DNA from: Tianweitania aestuarii
GTDB taxonomy: Bacteria > Pseudomonadota > Alphaproteobacteria > Rhizobiales > Rhizobiaceae
DNA length: 64,000 bases
Direction of reading: 5' to 3'
Assembly: GCF_018457165.1 (NCBI RefSeq)
Contig: NZ_JAFMNX010000001.1
Location: forward strand, 992,001-1,056,000
Positions 53,008 to 61,215 of this stretch are shown in pieces. Positions within the stretch are counted from its first letter, which is position 1; each line of letters starts with the position of its first letter. Below the pieces are notes generated by a model. The model worked only from the letters and a program-made list of their open reading frames with translations, was not told the DNA's origin and did not search any database. The position numbers and the translations under genes are program-made.

Positions 53008-53327
53008 GACCCTCGGCACCCTGTGTTCGCCACCCGGGCGCCCGCGCCCCGATTCATCGTCGAGAATTTATTTCAGCCCCGGCGAGGTTCAGGGCGAGCC
53101 CCTTCAAACAGGCGGTGTGTGTGAGGCACCACCCCCGTGGGTGGGTGGGGGGTCGCGGCGTTTCTGAAATTCCGGGTCGGCCCTTCGGCTGGGGCATCGA
53201 CCGGGGGGCGGGGTCGACGGATAGGCCAGGCGCTTTGCCGCCTCGCGCACGTGCACGTGAGGAACGAGGTTGCCCTACTGATTTTCAATCAGAGGATCGC
53301 AGCATCTAACGCATTGATCCTGCTGGA
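53008..53327. other. GC-rich gap upstream of the terminase large-subunit gene
   Basis: These 320 bases have no credible gene. Present are a GC hairpin CCACCC-CCGT-GGGTGG at 53129-53144, runs of G and C (53199-53215) and the CACGTGCACGTG palindrome at 53248-53259. It is one place to look for a packaging or terminal-repeat site. Confidence 0.4.
53246..53260. repeat. CACGTGCACGTG palindrome, right copy
   Basis: CGCACGTGCACGTGA, the exact reverse complement of 51324-51338, 1.9 kb away, on the other side of the terminase gene and in the non-coding gap before it. Confidence 0.5.
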
Positions 53328-53915
53328 TTATTCCTCTTCATACGGAACGTCGCTCGGTTGCCGCATGAAGTCACCGTTGATTTCATTGGGTTTTTCGCCC
53401 GCGCTCATGGTGCCGTCGCTGCGCTCCATCATGACGTTCATTTCGCCGATCACCATCACCGGCAAGCGCCGATCAGTTGGCGCATCCACGTGCACCTTCT
53501 TCGCCAGGTCGAACGGCAGCAGCGCGGCCGCCGCCGACGCTTGCAGCTTAGCGACCTCAAGGGGCTTTGCGCCAAGCGCCGCAGCCAGTGCCAGCGTGTC
53601 GGCCGTCTGGATCTGCGACAGCGTCACGGCCGGGTGCCGGTGGCCGATCTTGCCGAGATAATCGAACATGGCGGCGTTGCGCCGGTTGGGTGAAGCTGTT
53701 GGCCTTCCCCGCGCCCTTCTTTCGGAAGCAACTTGTTCCGCTGCCAGCGAAAACAGGTCACGACCACCGGTATCAAGCTGGCCGTCATCATCGGGGCTGG
53801 GAACGGAAGCGCCACCGGCTTGCAGCTCGCGCGCCAGGGCGTCGACGCTGCCAAGCGCCGCGTCCAGATCCAGTGTGTGTGCCTCTTCCTGCCCCTGTTT
53901 CGGCTTCTTCGCCAT
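53328..53915 (-). CDS. Putative terminase small subunit / phage DNA-binding protein
   Basis: The protein has 195 residues. An acidic N-terminal part (LDAALGSVDALAREL), a basic middle (SERRARGRPTASPNRRNAAMF) and helical segments (TLALAAALGAKPLEVAKLQA) precede an acidic tail. Size, position immediately upstream of the large terminase and the mix of basic and acidic regions match small-terminase-like proteins, but no HTH signature is evident. It also lies next to the GGTNACC repeat cluster, which a DNA-recognition subunit could bind. Function tentative. Confidence 0.6.
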   Translation of the reverse strand: MAKKPKQGQEEAHTLDLDAALGSVDALARELQAGGASVPSPDDDGQLDTGGRDLFSLAAEQVASERRARGRPTASPNRRNAAMFDYLGKIGHRHPAVTLSQIQTADTLALAAALGAKPLEVAKLQASAAAALLPFDLAKKVHVDAPTDRRLPVMVIGEMNVMMERSDGTMSAGEKPNEINGDFMRQPSDVPYEEE

Positions 53916-54653
53916 GGATCGTCCTCAAAACCGAATTGTTTATTCCGCCCGCCGCCGGTCACCAGCTGGGGAGGTCTGGTAACCGGCGAGTAACCGGCTT
54001 TTCGATAGGAAATTCATATCGCTACACCCGTCAGGTTACCGGTTACATGGTTACTTCCTAACGCGTATGCGCGCGCGCGTGTGATGCGAAGCTGCATTGC
54101 CGGGGTAACCGGTAACCGAAAAGTGTATCACGTTGTTTTCCTTGGTTTATTCTGGTTACCCAGCTGGTAACCGTCAGGTGACCGGGTAACTCGCCCCGAA
54201 CCCGCTTCGAACTCGATCAACCTCGCCGGTTTTCGCTGCCGTTAAGTGCTGGCCGAGCGAAGCCGCAAGGAACTTCTTTTCAGCCTCAAAGGGCATGGGC
54301 TGGGGCAGGGTAAATGAGGCGGCAAAGAAGCGTGGAATTGCAGGAAAGTGGGCGAGGGATCGAGCGCGAAGCGGGATGATTTCGGCGCGGATCGGGCGCG
54401 GGGAAACAGCGCGAATCAATCATCATCGGGGCTGGGAGAGATGAAAGCAGCGCGGCCCTGCCGGGCCGCAACTCATTGTGGCGTGACACGCTGCCGAGGC
54501 ACGCGCAGCAGGTCTAGGCTGTGGAGATCTCGACGCTGGCTGCGCTCACAGTCCAGCAGGCCGAGGCTGAGCAGCAAGGCGCGCCTGGTGGGCGCGCTGG
54601 CGCATGCGGCATCAGGATTGACAGAACGAGGAGTGCGAACAAATAGAGAACGC
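53916..54653. promoter_or_regulatory. Non-coding region with GGTNACC iteron cluster
   Basis: These 738 bases between the packaging and early genes hold no credible gene. The left third is packed with GGTNACC repeats (53957-54191) and includes an AT-rich stretch at 54121-54152. The right two thirds (54200-54653) show only poor, unsupported short ORFs. Candidate origin, packaging site or operator array. Confidence 0.5.
53957..54191. repeat. GGTNACC iteron cluster (about 12 copies)
   Basis: Eight exact GGTNACC palindromes are at 53957, 53978, 54034, 54104, 54111, 54154, 54166 and 54177. Four more match all but one end base (53989, 54041, 54049, 54185). Several extend to GGTAACCGG. Two copies abut at 54104-54117 and two inverted copies around CAGCT (54154-54172) could form a cruciform. 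Confidence 0.8.
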
Positions 54654-54905
54654 ATGGACAAGCCGTGGCGAACCGAGAAGGACCTTGCAGCGCTGTTGCT
54701 GGCGCGATCGCGCCGCCGTCGCACGTCGATCATCACGCCTGACACGGCCGTGCTGATCGCGAACGCGCTCATGCACATGGGAGACAAGCCAACGCGTGAT
54801 GAGATCGCTCTAATGCTCTGTTCATCACACTGTTCGACGCCTTGCTATGCCTGCATGGCACGGGCGAACATTGTAGCGGCCGCATATGGCGTCAGGCGGG
54901 ATTGA
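54654..54905 (+). CDS. Small cysteine-rich phage protein, unknown
   Basis: The protein has 83 residues from the ATG at 54654 (MDKPWRTEKDLAALLLARS). A basic stretch RSRRRRTS is followed by a helical region (TAVLIANALMHMGDKP). It ends in a cluster of four cysteines, CSSHCSTPCYAC, which could bind zinc or an Fe-S group. It is on the plus strand, downstream of the iteron cluster and convergent with the DUF2283-like gene. The ribosome-binding site is weak, but the residue pattern looks coding. Possibly a small early DNA-binding or regulatory protein. Confidence 0.55.
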   Translation: MDKPWRTEKDLAALLLARSRRRRTSIITPDTAVLIANALMHMGDKPTRDEIALMLCSSHCSTPCYACMARANIVAAAYGVRRD

Positions 54906-54940
54906 TGGGGCCGCTAAGTTGGTCCGCGGATAGCAGTCGT

Positions 54941-55261
54941 CTAAACTGCACATCCTATAGTAAGGGCATGTTCTACCACTTTGTTCGCCTGGAGCTCAGG
55001 CAAGTGGAACCGTTTCGAAATCCGGGCAGTAAGGTCATCTTTGTTTCCAGACCATCTGTCACAGAAGTCAGTGAACGTAGCTCCCACCAAATTACCGGCG
55101 TCGTCATAGCGCCAAATAATGCCGTGCCGCCCGTCGTAACGCGCGTCAGAACCGCCACTAGCTAGGGTGCTGATGTATAGAACGTCGGTACGGCGATCGT
55201 ACGAAACGCTGAACGAAACGGTCTCTGGCAACTCGCTTACCGATTTAATCATCTTTGTCAT
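54941..55261 (-). CDS. DUF2283-like protein (candidate antitoxin)
   Basis: The protein has 106 residues from the ATG at 55261 (alternatives TTG 55276 and ATG 55252). VSYDRRTDVLYIST, then GIIWRYDDAGNLVGAT, follow the DUF2283 pattern of a short beta-rich protein. It overlaps the end of the upstream nuclease-like gene by 17 bases. Small partners of this family are often encoded beside RelE-like toxins, so an antitoxin or immunity role is a reasonable but unproven inference. The DNA is low in G+C compared with the neighbouring virion genes. Confidence 0.65.
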   Translation of the reverse strand: MTKMIKSVSELPETVSFSVSYDRRTDVLYISTLASGGSDARYDGRHGIIWRYDDAGNLVGATFTDFCDRWSGNKDDLTARISKRFHLPELQANKVVEHALTIGCAV

Positions 55262-55643
55262 CTTCTGTGCTAGCAAAGAAGAAAGTCTTAATGAGACCAG
55301 ACGATGTCCCCTCGATTATTTTGACCGGGACACGCAGCGGATGACCTCGTCGATTGGTCGAATTCTCATCTACGTACACAACGGAGTTTTTGTAGCTTGG
55401 TTCAATGCGACTTGGCTCACGTATCGCATTGCCAACAGCCTCGACAATCGAGGGGAAATCAGCAGGAAACTGAGGTGGAAAGTTGGCAGCGTGTTGCTCC
55501 TTCACATGAGCAACAGTCTCTTCATACAAGCGCACTTTTGTAATGCGCGGATCCGCGCTTGTTGTAATTTCACAATATCCCTCAGTTTCGTTAACCACAT
55601 TCGAAGCGAACGAAACCACAAGAGGCTTAAAGTTCGAAGTCAC
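55245..55643 (-). CDS. RelE/EndoU-like phage nuclease-type protein (candidate toxin)
   Basis: The protein has 132 residues. The pattern VRLYEETVAHVKEQH, then AIREPSRIEPS, VVYVDEN, LRVPVKIIEG and LIKTFFFAST resembles the phage Barnase-EndoU-ColicinE5-RelE-like (PBECR) fold, where the histidines could be catalytic. That assignment is by motif pattern, not by alignment. It is the middle of three overlapping genes: DUF3467-like, this, DUF2283-like. G+C is lower than the flanks. A nuclease toxin with a neighbouring antitoxin is the best guess. Confidence 0.6.
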   Translation of the reverse strand: MTSNFKPLVVSFASNVVNETEGYCEITTSADPRITKVRLYEETVAHVKEQHAANFPPQFPADFPSIVEAVGNAIREPSRIEPSYKNSVVYVDENSTNRRGHPLRVPVKIIEGTSSGLIKTFFFASTEDDKDD

Positions 55644-55972
55644 TTCTTAGCTGTCCGGGCCTGTGTGTATTCGGTCTGAATGACACCAAACTCATCCTCA
55701 TATTTCCCCACCAAATCGCCGAGCAGGATGGACAGATCCTTGATGTTTTGAATGCTCATTGCAACGATGGCTACTGCCTCACTCGTCGCACCATGTATCT
55801 CCTCATGAGCGTTACGCATAACGACTGGATGAGGTCGAGCGAAAATCATGCTCACATCATTACTTGCAACAGCGACTTGGATCGTGCTCGCATAAAAAAA
55901 CGGAGCATTAACCCTTTCTATCATCGCACCAGCAGGCATGTCCTGTTCTGGGTTTCGATCGTTTTCGGCCAT
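55640..55972 (-). CDS. DUF3467-like protein
   Basis: The protein has 110 residues. FYASTIQVAVASNDVSMIFARP and the C-terminal SIQNIKDLSILLGDLVGKYEDEFGVI match the DUF3467 pattern (beta strands, then a helix ending in YE..FG.I). Its 3' end overlaps the next gene by 4 bases, so it starts the three-gene group. The lone GGTCACC at 55993-55999, in the leader just upstream of its ATG, matches the iteron motif. Function unknown. Confidence 0.65.
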   Translation of the reverse strand: MAENDRNPEQDMPAGAMIERVNAPFFYASTIQVAVASNDVSMIFARPHPVVMRNAHEEIHGATSEAVAIVAMSIQNIKDLSILLGDLVGKYEDEFGVIQTEYTQARTAKK

Positions 55973-56077
55973 CTTGCTACCCCACGTTTTGTGGTCACCT
56001 AAGCATCATAACAGCCGTAAATGAAAGTGGTGCTTCAAAGAACGCTGATAAAAGAAGTGCATCTTGTGGTTCCTCGC

Positions 56078-57970
56078 CTACTCCACCTTCGCCGCATACT
56101 CGTCGAACTTCTGCAGATCGATCAGCAGGCAGTGCTTTGCAGATCCGTTAATCTTCACCTTTTGAGCGTTTCCGAGACCGCGCAAAACGATGTCGGTAGG
56201 TGCCTGCTTGAGCGCCGAGTACCACACGCTTTTGTGCCAGATCGTGTTGCCGAAGATGTTCTGCAGCGTCGGCCCGTCTGCCGGAACGGCAAGGCAGGGG
56301 CCGGTGTTCGGCCCGGCCTTGCCACGGCCCAGAATGCTGAGATTCGCCAGCGCCAGGCGCTCGCGGGCATGAGATAGTTCGAATTGGTGATCAGTCCGCA
56401 CGCGCTCGCAAACACTCCCCACGGTCGGCTTCACGCCTTCGCGCCAGCCGTCGATGGCCGATTGCATCAGATGGTCGATGCAGGCGTGCCAGTTGTCGAG
56501 ATTTTCCGTGCGCTCGATCGCGGTTGCGGCCGCGATGACCTCGCCGAGGTGGCGCGGGTGGCTGACAGGCAAGCCCATGTCTTCCAGCTCGGCCGGACCC
56601 ACCAGCAGCTCGGCCGCCGCTAGCAACGTGCCGAACGTGTCGATCGCACGCGCTGAAAGCCCGTGTTCGTTGAGGATGCCGGCATAGGAGGGGAGCAATC
56701 CCTTAGAAAACTCCGACCAACCATCCATGACCTGCCGCAGCAACATGCGGCCATCGACCTCCGGCTTGATCACCATTTCGCGCTTCACCTGACCGGCCGT
56801 TAGCTGGAGCCGGCCGAGGTTCAGCACGGCCATGCGGCTTTTGTCCTGCGCGCCCATGGGCGGCGGGTTGATGGCGCTGAACATGAAGCTTTGCCGCGCC
56901 GTGAAGGTGGTTGCCTCATGGTCCTGGCCGCCGCGTGAAATGTCGCCGCCGGAATAGGCTACGCGTGCCAGCTCGATCACGCTTTCCGCGCGGCTGGAGC
57001 CTGGCTTGCTTTCGAGCTCGTCGACAAGAAACGGCAGCGCGTCATGTTTGGCGCGCTGGTAGATGCCGGCGGCCGTGGTGTTGACGGTGGTGGAGACAAC
57101 GCCTTCCAGCATACCGCCGATCAGCTCTTGCAAGCGGCTCTTGCCGACGCCGGCGCCACCCGTGGTGAAGATGATGGGACGATAGCGCAGGGCACCGCCC
57201 ATGATCGAGGTCGCCAGCCAGCCCAGGAGCAGGATCGGGTCCAGCCACGGCCGCTCCCAATTCCATGTGCGCAGATCCTGCAGCGCGCGAAGGGCGGGGC
57301 TTTCCTCCTGCGCAACATGCTCGCTCCACGGCTCGATCGTGGCCGCCTGGCGCGTGTAAAGGAAGCCGTCATGTTGCGCCGGCCGGGAGCGGGACAGGCT
57401 TGATTTGCTGCCCTTCCAGAGCCAGCCGCCGGAATGCCACACAAAGTTGTTCTGGCTGTCCACCCAGCCGCCACGGCCGCGATGCTGGGTGTTCGGGTCG
57501 AAATCGGGTTTGCGCGCCGCCTCGTTGATGAAGCACTCGGCGACTAGGTCGCGCTCCACACGCTTCACCACCTGGATCTTCTTGGGCGTCTCGGGGTTGT
57601 CGGGATCAGGCACCTTCTTCTCGCCAAAGGCGGGGAACGCCCATTTCAGCGCGTTCGAATGAGGCGCGTGCAGATCATAGAGGGTCGGCATGTCCCACTT
57701 CTCGATGACGCGCATGTGCCCGGTCGCCGTCAGCGCATAGATCTTTCCATCGGTGTCACGGCCGATGATCTGAACGGGATGGTTCGGCGGCATGTTGCTG
57801 GACGGGAAGCCCGGCCACTGGCCGGCCTTGATGCCATCGCGCGGTTCGTTCGGATCCGGATCGGGCAACGTGTTGGCGGCCTCGTCTGCCACGGAACGTG
57901 TCGCGTCGGCAAAGATCGCGCGAATGGCGCGTGAGCCGGTCTGTGTCTGTGCTTTCTTCGTCGTCGCCAT
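56078..57970 (-). CDS. Phage replicative helicase / RepA-like ATPase
   Basis: The protein has 630 residues. The N-terminal ~220 contain primase-helicase style segments (ADTRSVADEAANTLP region; FVWHSGGWLWKGSK). An ATPase core at about 260-400 carries Walker A FTTGGAGVGKSRLQ and Walker B LPFLVDELESK, then VAYSGGDISRGGQDHE and FMFSAINPPPMG sensor-like motifs, as in phage P4-alpha/DUF927-like helicases. The C-terminal domain is unassigned. It lies with the Toprim primase two genes upstream, so the two probably open and prime the phage origin. No DNA polymerase gene is visible. Confidence 0.82.
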   Translation of the reverse strand: MATTKKAQTQTGSRAIRAIFADATRSVADEAANTLPDPDPNEPRDGIKAGQWPGFPSSNMPPNHPVQIIGRDTDGKIYALTATGHMRVIEKWDMPTLYDLHAPHSNALKWAFPAFGEKKVPDPDNPETPKKIQVVKRVERDLVAECFINEAARKPDFDPNTQHRGRGGWVDSQNNFVWHSGGWLWKGSKSSLSRSRPAQHDGFLYTRQAATIEPWSEHVAQEESPALRALQDLRTWNWERPWLDPILLLGWLATSIMGGALRYRPIIFTTGGAGVGKSRLQELIGGMLEGVVSTTVNTTAAGIYQRAKHDALPFLVDELESKPGSSRAESVIELARVAYSGGDISRGGQDHEATTFTARQSFMFSAINPPPMGAQDKSRMAVLNLGRLQLTAGQVKREMVIKPEVDGRMLLRQVMDGWSEFSKGLLPSYAGILNEHGLSARAIDTFGTLLAAAELLVGPAELEDMGLPVSHPRHLGEVIAAATAIERTENLDNWHACIDHLMQSAIDGWREGVKPTVGSVCERVRTDHQFELSHARERLALANLSILGRGKAGPNTGPCLAVPADGPTLQNIFGNTIWHKSVWYSALKQAPTDIVLRGLGNAQKVKINGSAKHCLLIDLQKFDEYAAKVE

Positions 57971-58038
57971 GGCTTCCGGTCACAAAAAAGCTCGCGGCGA
58001 CATACCGCCGCGAGCATCGGGCAGGGAACAGGGTGGGC

Positions 58039-59019
58039 TTAAAGGCTGCCGTAGCCGCCGGCCGTGAGGCCGCCGCTTTCCGGCAACATGCCGCCGGCAT
58101 CCGCATAGATCGGCGCGGGTGCACCATCGCCTTTCGGCTCGGCCGCGCGCGCGGCATCGGCGTCGATCTTGTCGAGCGCGTGCAACGTAGTGGCAAACAC
58201 CTGGTAGGCGACAAGCCCGCGAGGGTCGGCGTCCGGCACTTCCGGAAAGCCGTTGCGCTGAAGGTGGATGACGCAGGCATGGTGCGGCGCGTCCGGATTG
58301 TCGCGGATGAACTTGGCAAGCACGTTGGCGCGGCGGATCAGCGACGGCCGGTTGCCGCCGATCGGGCGGAGCCAGCTGACATCAACACGGAGAACCCGAA
58401 TGTCGGTGCCGTAGGCCATCGAGGCCGCGCCGGCGGCCGCCAGCACGTTCGGCGTCACTTCCGCTTCGTCCTGCTCTTCTTCAAATGCCTCGCCGTCGAC
58501 AGAGCCGTCGCTGTCGTTCACCACATGCCCGTGCGACGCAGCTCGATCGCCAGCGCCATCGTGAGCCGATGCACCAGAATTGTTCGCCCCGGGCTGCCGA
58601 AGAACATCAGCGGCTGCACCATCCTCTGGCCCTCGTACGGCAGGTTGATCGGATCCGATGTCGCCTTTATCGCCGGCAGACGATTCCACGGGTTGACTAT
58701 TTTCTTGCGGCTTCTCGCCGGCGCTGATCGGCTCGACCGTTTTGCCATCCGCGCTCCTTGCCTCCTGATCTTCGAGCCGCTGTTCATCTGCGCCATCAGG
58801 CGCGACCTCGCCGCTGTTAATGGGTTCCGCCGGCGGGCTTGAGCTTTCGACAGTGCCGATCGCCTCGCTGGCTTCCTTCTGCTTGTCCTCTTGGCTCTGC
58901 TCGTCGGCCGGTGCACCTTCGAGCGCCACGGCCGCCGCTTCCTGTCTGGTGTCCTGGCTTGCGCCGGGTTCCTGTGCCGCCTTTTCTGCCGCACGGCGTT
59001 GATGCCTGTTTACCACCAT
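58039..59019 (-). CDS. Acidic phage protein between helicase and primase, unknown
   Basis: The protein has 326 residues from the ATG at 59019 (AAGGAG 7 bases upstream; overlapping the primase stop). Residues about 1-190 are low-complexity and acidic with many Ser, Glu, Asp and Gly (AGEKPQENSQPVESSAGDKG), preceded by a basic NRHQRRAAEKAA. A folded C-terminal part follows (YGTDIRVLRVDVSWLRPIGG, HACVIHLQRNGF). Layout resembles phage SSB-like or replication-accessory proteins, but no family was recognised. Confidence 0.65.
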   Translation of the reverse strand: MVVNRHQRRAAEKAAQEPGASQDTRQEAAAVALEGAPADEQSQEDKQKEASEAIGTVESSSPPAEPINSGEVAPDGADEQRLEDQEARSADGKTVEPISAGEKPQENSQPVESSAGDKGDIGSDQPAVRGPEDGAAADVLRQPGANNSGASAHDGAGDRAASHGHVVNDSDGSVDGEAFEEEQDEAEVTPNVLAAAGAASMAYGTDIRVLRVDVSWLRPIGGNRPSLIRRANVLAKFIRDNPDAPHHACVIHLQRNGFPEVPDADPRGLVAYQVFATTLHALDKIDADAARAAEPKGDGAPAPIYADAGGMLPESGGLTAGGYGSL

Positions 59020-60140
59020 CACTCTTCTCCTTGCGCCAGATCGTTGAAGTCATCCCCCACGTGGCTGGCTTCCACGCGGATCGTCTTGCCGCTTTCCTCC
59101 AGCTTGGAGAGGGCGGTTTCGAACTGCTTTTGCGCCTGGGAATTGCCGTGGTTGTTATCGCGGGCAAACAGCACCCACGACACGCAAGGCAGGCCGATTG
59201 GCGCGTTGCCGACGCCGGCGAGCGAACCGCAGGCCCACACTCGGGCTTCCGGCGCGGCGAGCGCGAACGACAAGGCCGTCTCGATGCCTTCCGCCACCAC
59301 AAGCGGTGCAGGCTTTTCCGTCATCCAGAACGGTTCGCCGCTTGGGCCGGCGGAGATCTCGATGACGGCACCCAGCGCCTCGCCAAACATCAGTTTGGGC
59401 GGCGAAACCGGCGCTTTCACCGGCTTCACAGGATCCAAAAACGTGACATGGCAGGCGGAAATGACGCCGTTCCATTGCCGCATGGCAGAATGAACGGCCG
59501 GGAAGATCGGGCCGGCGGCCGTCTTGAAGCGACGGCCGTTCTCGCTCGACCAGGTCGCGCCTTTCCACCACTCGGTGGCGGATGAAAACCGGAAGCTCGA
59601 TCGGGCAAGATCGGGAATCGCACGCAACGGTACATCGCGCCCGGTGAAATAAGCGAGCGCGTGCAGTTCAGCTGGGCGGCCTTCTGCATAGGCGCTCGTC
59701 GTCGCCAGGTTGAACAGCTTTTCCGCACCGGCCAGCTTGGCGGCGCGCCGCCGTGCGTCATCCTTCTCGGCGCGCACCTTGCGTTCTTGGCTCACGCGCC
59801 GCATGCCCTCGCGTTCTTCGCGCGACATGCTTTTGAGCCCGAGAAAGTCGCGGCTCCAGGCGAGCGCGCCGGAGGTATCGGTGCCTTGGAGATACGCGAC
59901 GAGCTTGATCACGTCGCCGGCGGCATCCGATCGCCAATCCTTCCAAGCGCCGATAACGCCGCCGCGCAGTCGAACCTTGAACGCCGGCAGACGGCCAGCC
60001 TTGTAATCGCCCTCGATCGGGTTGAACGCCACCCACTGGCCGCTTTCCTCGCGGCCGTCAGGCAACAGGCGCTGGCAAAGATCACGAATGCGATCCTGCA
60101 ACTGACCCTTGATGAGGTCGAGGTCGCCTTTGCTGTTCAT
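59019..60140 (-). CDS. Toprim-domain phage primase
   Basis: The protein has 373 residues. A Zn-less N-terminal region with WVAFNPIEGDYKAGRLPAFK and GVIGAWKDWRSDAAGD resembles DUF7146/P4-type primase cores. The Toprim domain shows LVVAEGIETALSFALAA (Glu) and VLFARDNN (Asp-x-Asn) near residues 275-330. It makes primers for phage replication. It follows the helicase block and abuts the downstream acidic gene. It is divergent from the membrane protein gene with 68 bases between starts. Confidence 0.85.
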   Translation of the reverse strand: MNSKGDLDLIKGQLQDRIRDLCQRLLPDGREESGQWVAFNPIEGDYKAGRLPAFKVRLRGGVIGAWKDWRSDAAGDVIKLVAYLQGTDTSGALAWSRDFLGLKSMSREEREGMRRVSQERKVRAEKDDARRRAAKLAGAEKLFNLATTSAYAEGRPAELHALAYFTGRDVPLRAIPDLARSSFRFSSATEWWKGATWSSENGRRFKTAAGPIFPAVHSAMRQWNGVISACHVTFLDPVKPVKAPVSPPKLMFGEALGAVIEISAGPSGEPFWMTEKPAPLVVAEGIETALSFALAAPEARVWACGSLAGVGNAPIGLPCVSWVLFARDNNHGNSQAQKQFETALSKLEESGKTIRVEASHVGDDFNDLAQGEE

Positions 60141-60208
60141 AGAGGCAAGACCTCTTCTTGCCGGCGACGCAATCGCAAAGCATTACTGACAGCATCTTGG
60201 AGAAAGAC

Positions 60209-61207
60209 ATGGCTGTGCAGTCTGAGAAGTACGAACCAAAACCTCACAACAGAGAGGTTGTCGCACTTTGCTTGGCCATAAGCTTCGCAGTGATCCTTGG
60301 ATTGGCAGCGTTGTGGGCCGGCGTGCGTGCTTCTGCGCTGGCAGATTTCCAACAGCGGGCGCTCTATGTGCAGTCGGTAGCTCCATTCGGCGCGTTGGCT
60401 ATAGCGGCCGTGACTTTCTGCACAGTGATCTGGCGCGGTTTCATCTCTGTTCGTCAGGCCGACACAGGACTTGATCAATTGGATCAGCTTCGCCATCAGA
60501 TAGCTGTGACCCAGGAAAACAACCTGGCAAGCCTGCTGCAGAATGGAGCTGAGCTGCTTTCCGATGATAACGAGCCAAAGATCCGCGCAGGCTACTTGAC
60601 GTTGCAAACACTCGCAGAGAGCGGCAGTGATAAGTACCACCTTCCCGTGCGCAATTTGCTTGTCTCCTACGTTCAGCGAAACGCCAGCGTCCGTGATCCG
60701 GAACTGATCCGTGACATCGTCAAAACTCAAAATGAGATCTTTGCGAACGCACCGGATCGCGTTCTTGCTTTTGCTCACATCAATTATGGACTGAAACGGT
60801 TCTCCGGCTTCCTTGACGGAATCGTCAATCTTTCGATCAAAGAAGCCGTAATCTCCCTCGAGGAAATTAGGCAAAAGAGCGGCCTTAACAGAACATTCGT
60901 CGAATGCAGATTTGAGTTCTGCACTATAGATGCTAGGCTGATGTCGTTTGTTAACTGCGAGTTCAACCATTGTAACTTCTTGTCGCTTACCAACTACGCG
61001 GTTCTCTCTAGTAAATTCTCCAACTGTGAATTCTCGGGTACCGCAATATTGGGTGCGCCAAAGCGGGGTTTCAGAGATATTCGTGCGGACCTTAACTTCT
61101 ATGATCCGAGCAACCCGCCCGTAGGAGAGGGGTGGGATTTGGATTGGTCGCAATACATTCAGGCCACCCCACATCCGGTGGTGATTAAGCCGGCGCCTAT
61201 CACTTGA
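60209..61207 (+). CDS. Membrane protein with pentapeptide-like repeats (accessory, divergent)
   Basis: The protein has 332 residues from the ATG at 60209, with GGAG 8 bases upstream; the frame is open to a TTG at 60158. Two hydrophobic helices (about 15-38 and 55-77) are followed by a helical cytoplasmic domain (residues 85-220). A stretch at about 228-275 has pentapeptide-like spacing of Cys, Phe and Asn (VECRFEFCTIDARL, NCEFNHCNF, NCEFSGTAI). G+C is near 45-50% by hand count, below its neighbours. It reads opposite to the primase operon, so it is probably a separately controlled moron; exclusion or defence is a guess. Confidence 0.7.
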   Translation: MAVQSEKYEPKPHNREVVALCLAISFAVILGLAALWAGVRASALADFQQRALYVQSVAPFGALAIAAVTFCTVIWRGFISVRQADTGLDQLDQLRHQIAVTQENNLASLLQNGAELLSDDNEPKIRAGYLTLQTLAESGSDKYHLPVRNLLVSYVQRNASVRDPELIRDIVKTQNEIFANAPDRVLAFAHINYGLKRFSGFLDGIVNLSIKEAVISLEEIRQKSGLNRTFVECRFEFCTIDARLMSFVNCEFNHCNFLSLTNYAVLSSKFSNCEFSGTAILGAPKRGFRDIRADLNFYDPSNPPVGEGWDLDWSQYIQATPHPVVIKPAPIT

Positions 61208-61215
61208 GGTGATTA

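Noticed and set aside
53957-54191. CRISPR or satellite explanation for the GGTNACC cluster
   Set aside because: Spacing is irregular (7 to 64 bases) and there are no constant-length spacers; it looks like protein-binding iterons.
54174-54296. 40-codon minus ORF next to the iteron cluster
   Set aside because: No ribosome-binding site, no conserved features, and it ends inside the repeat cluster.
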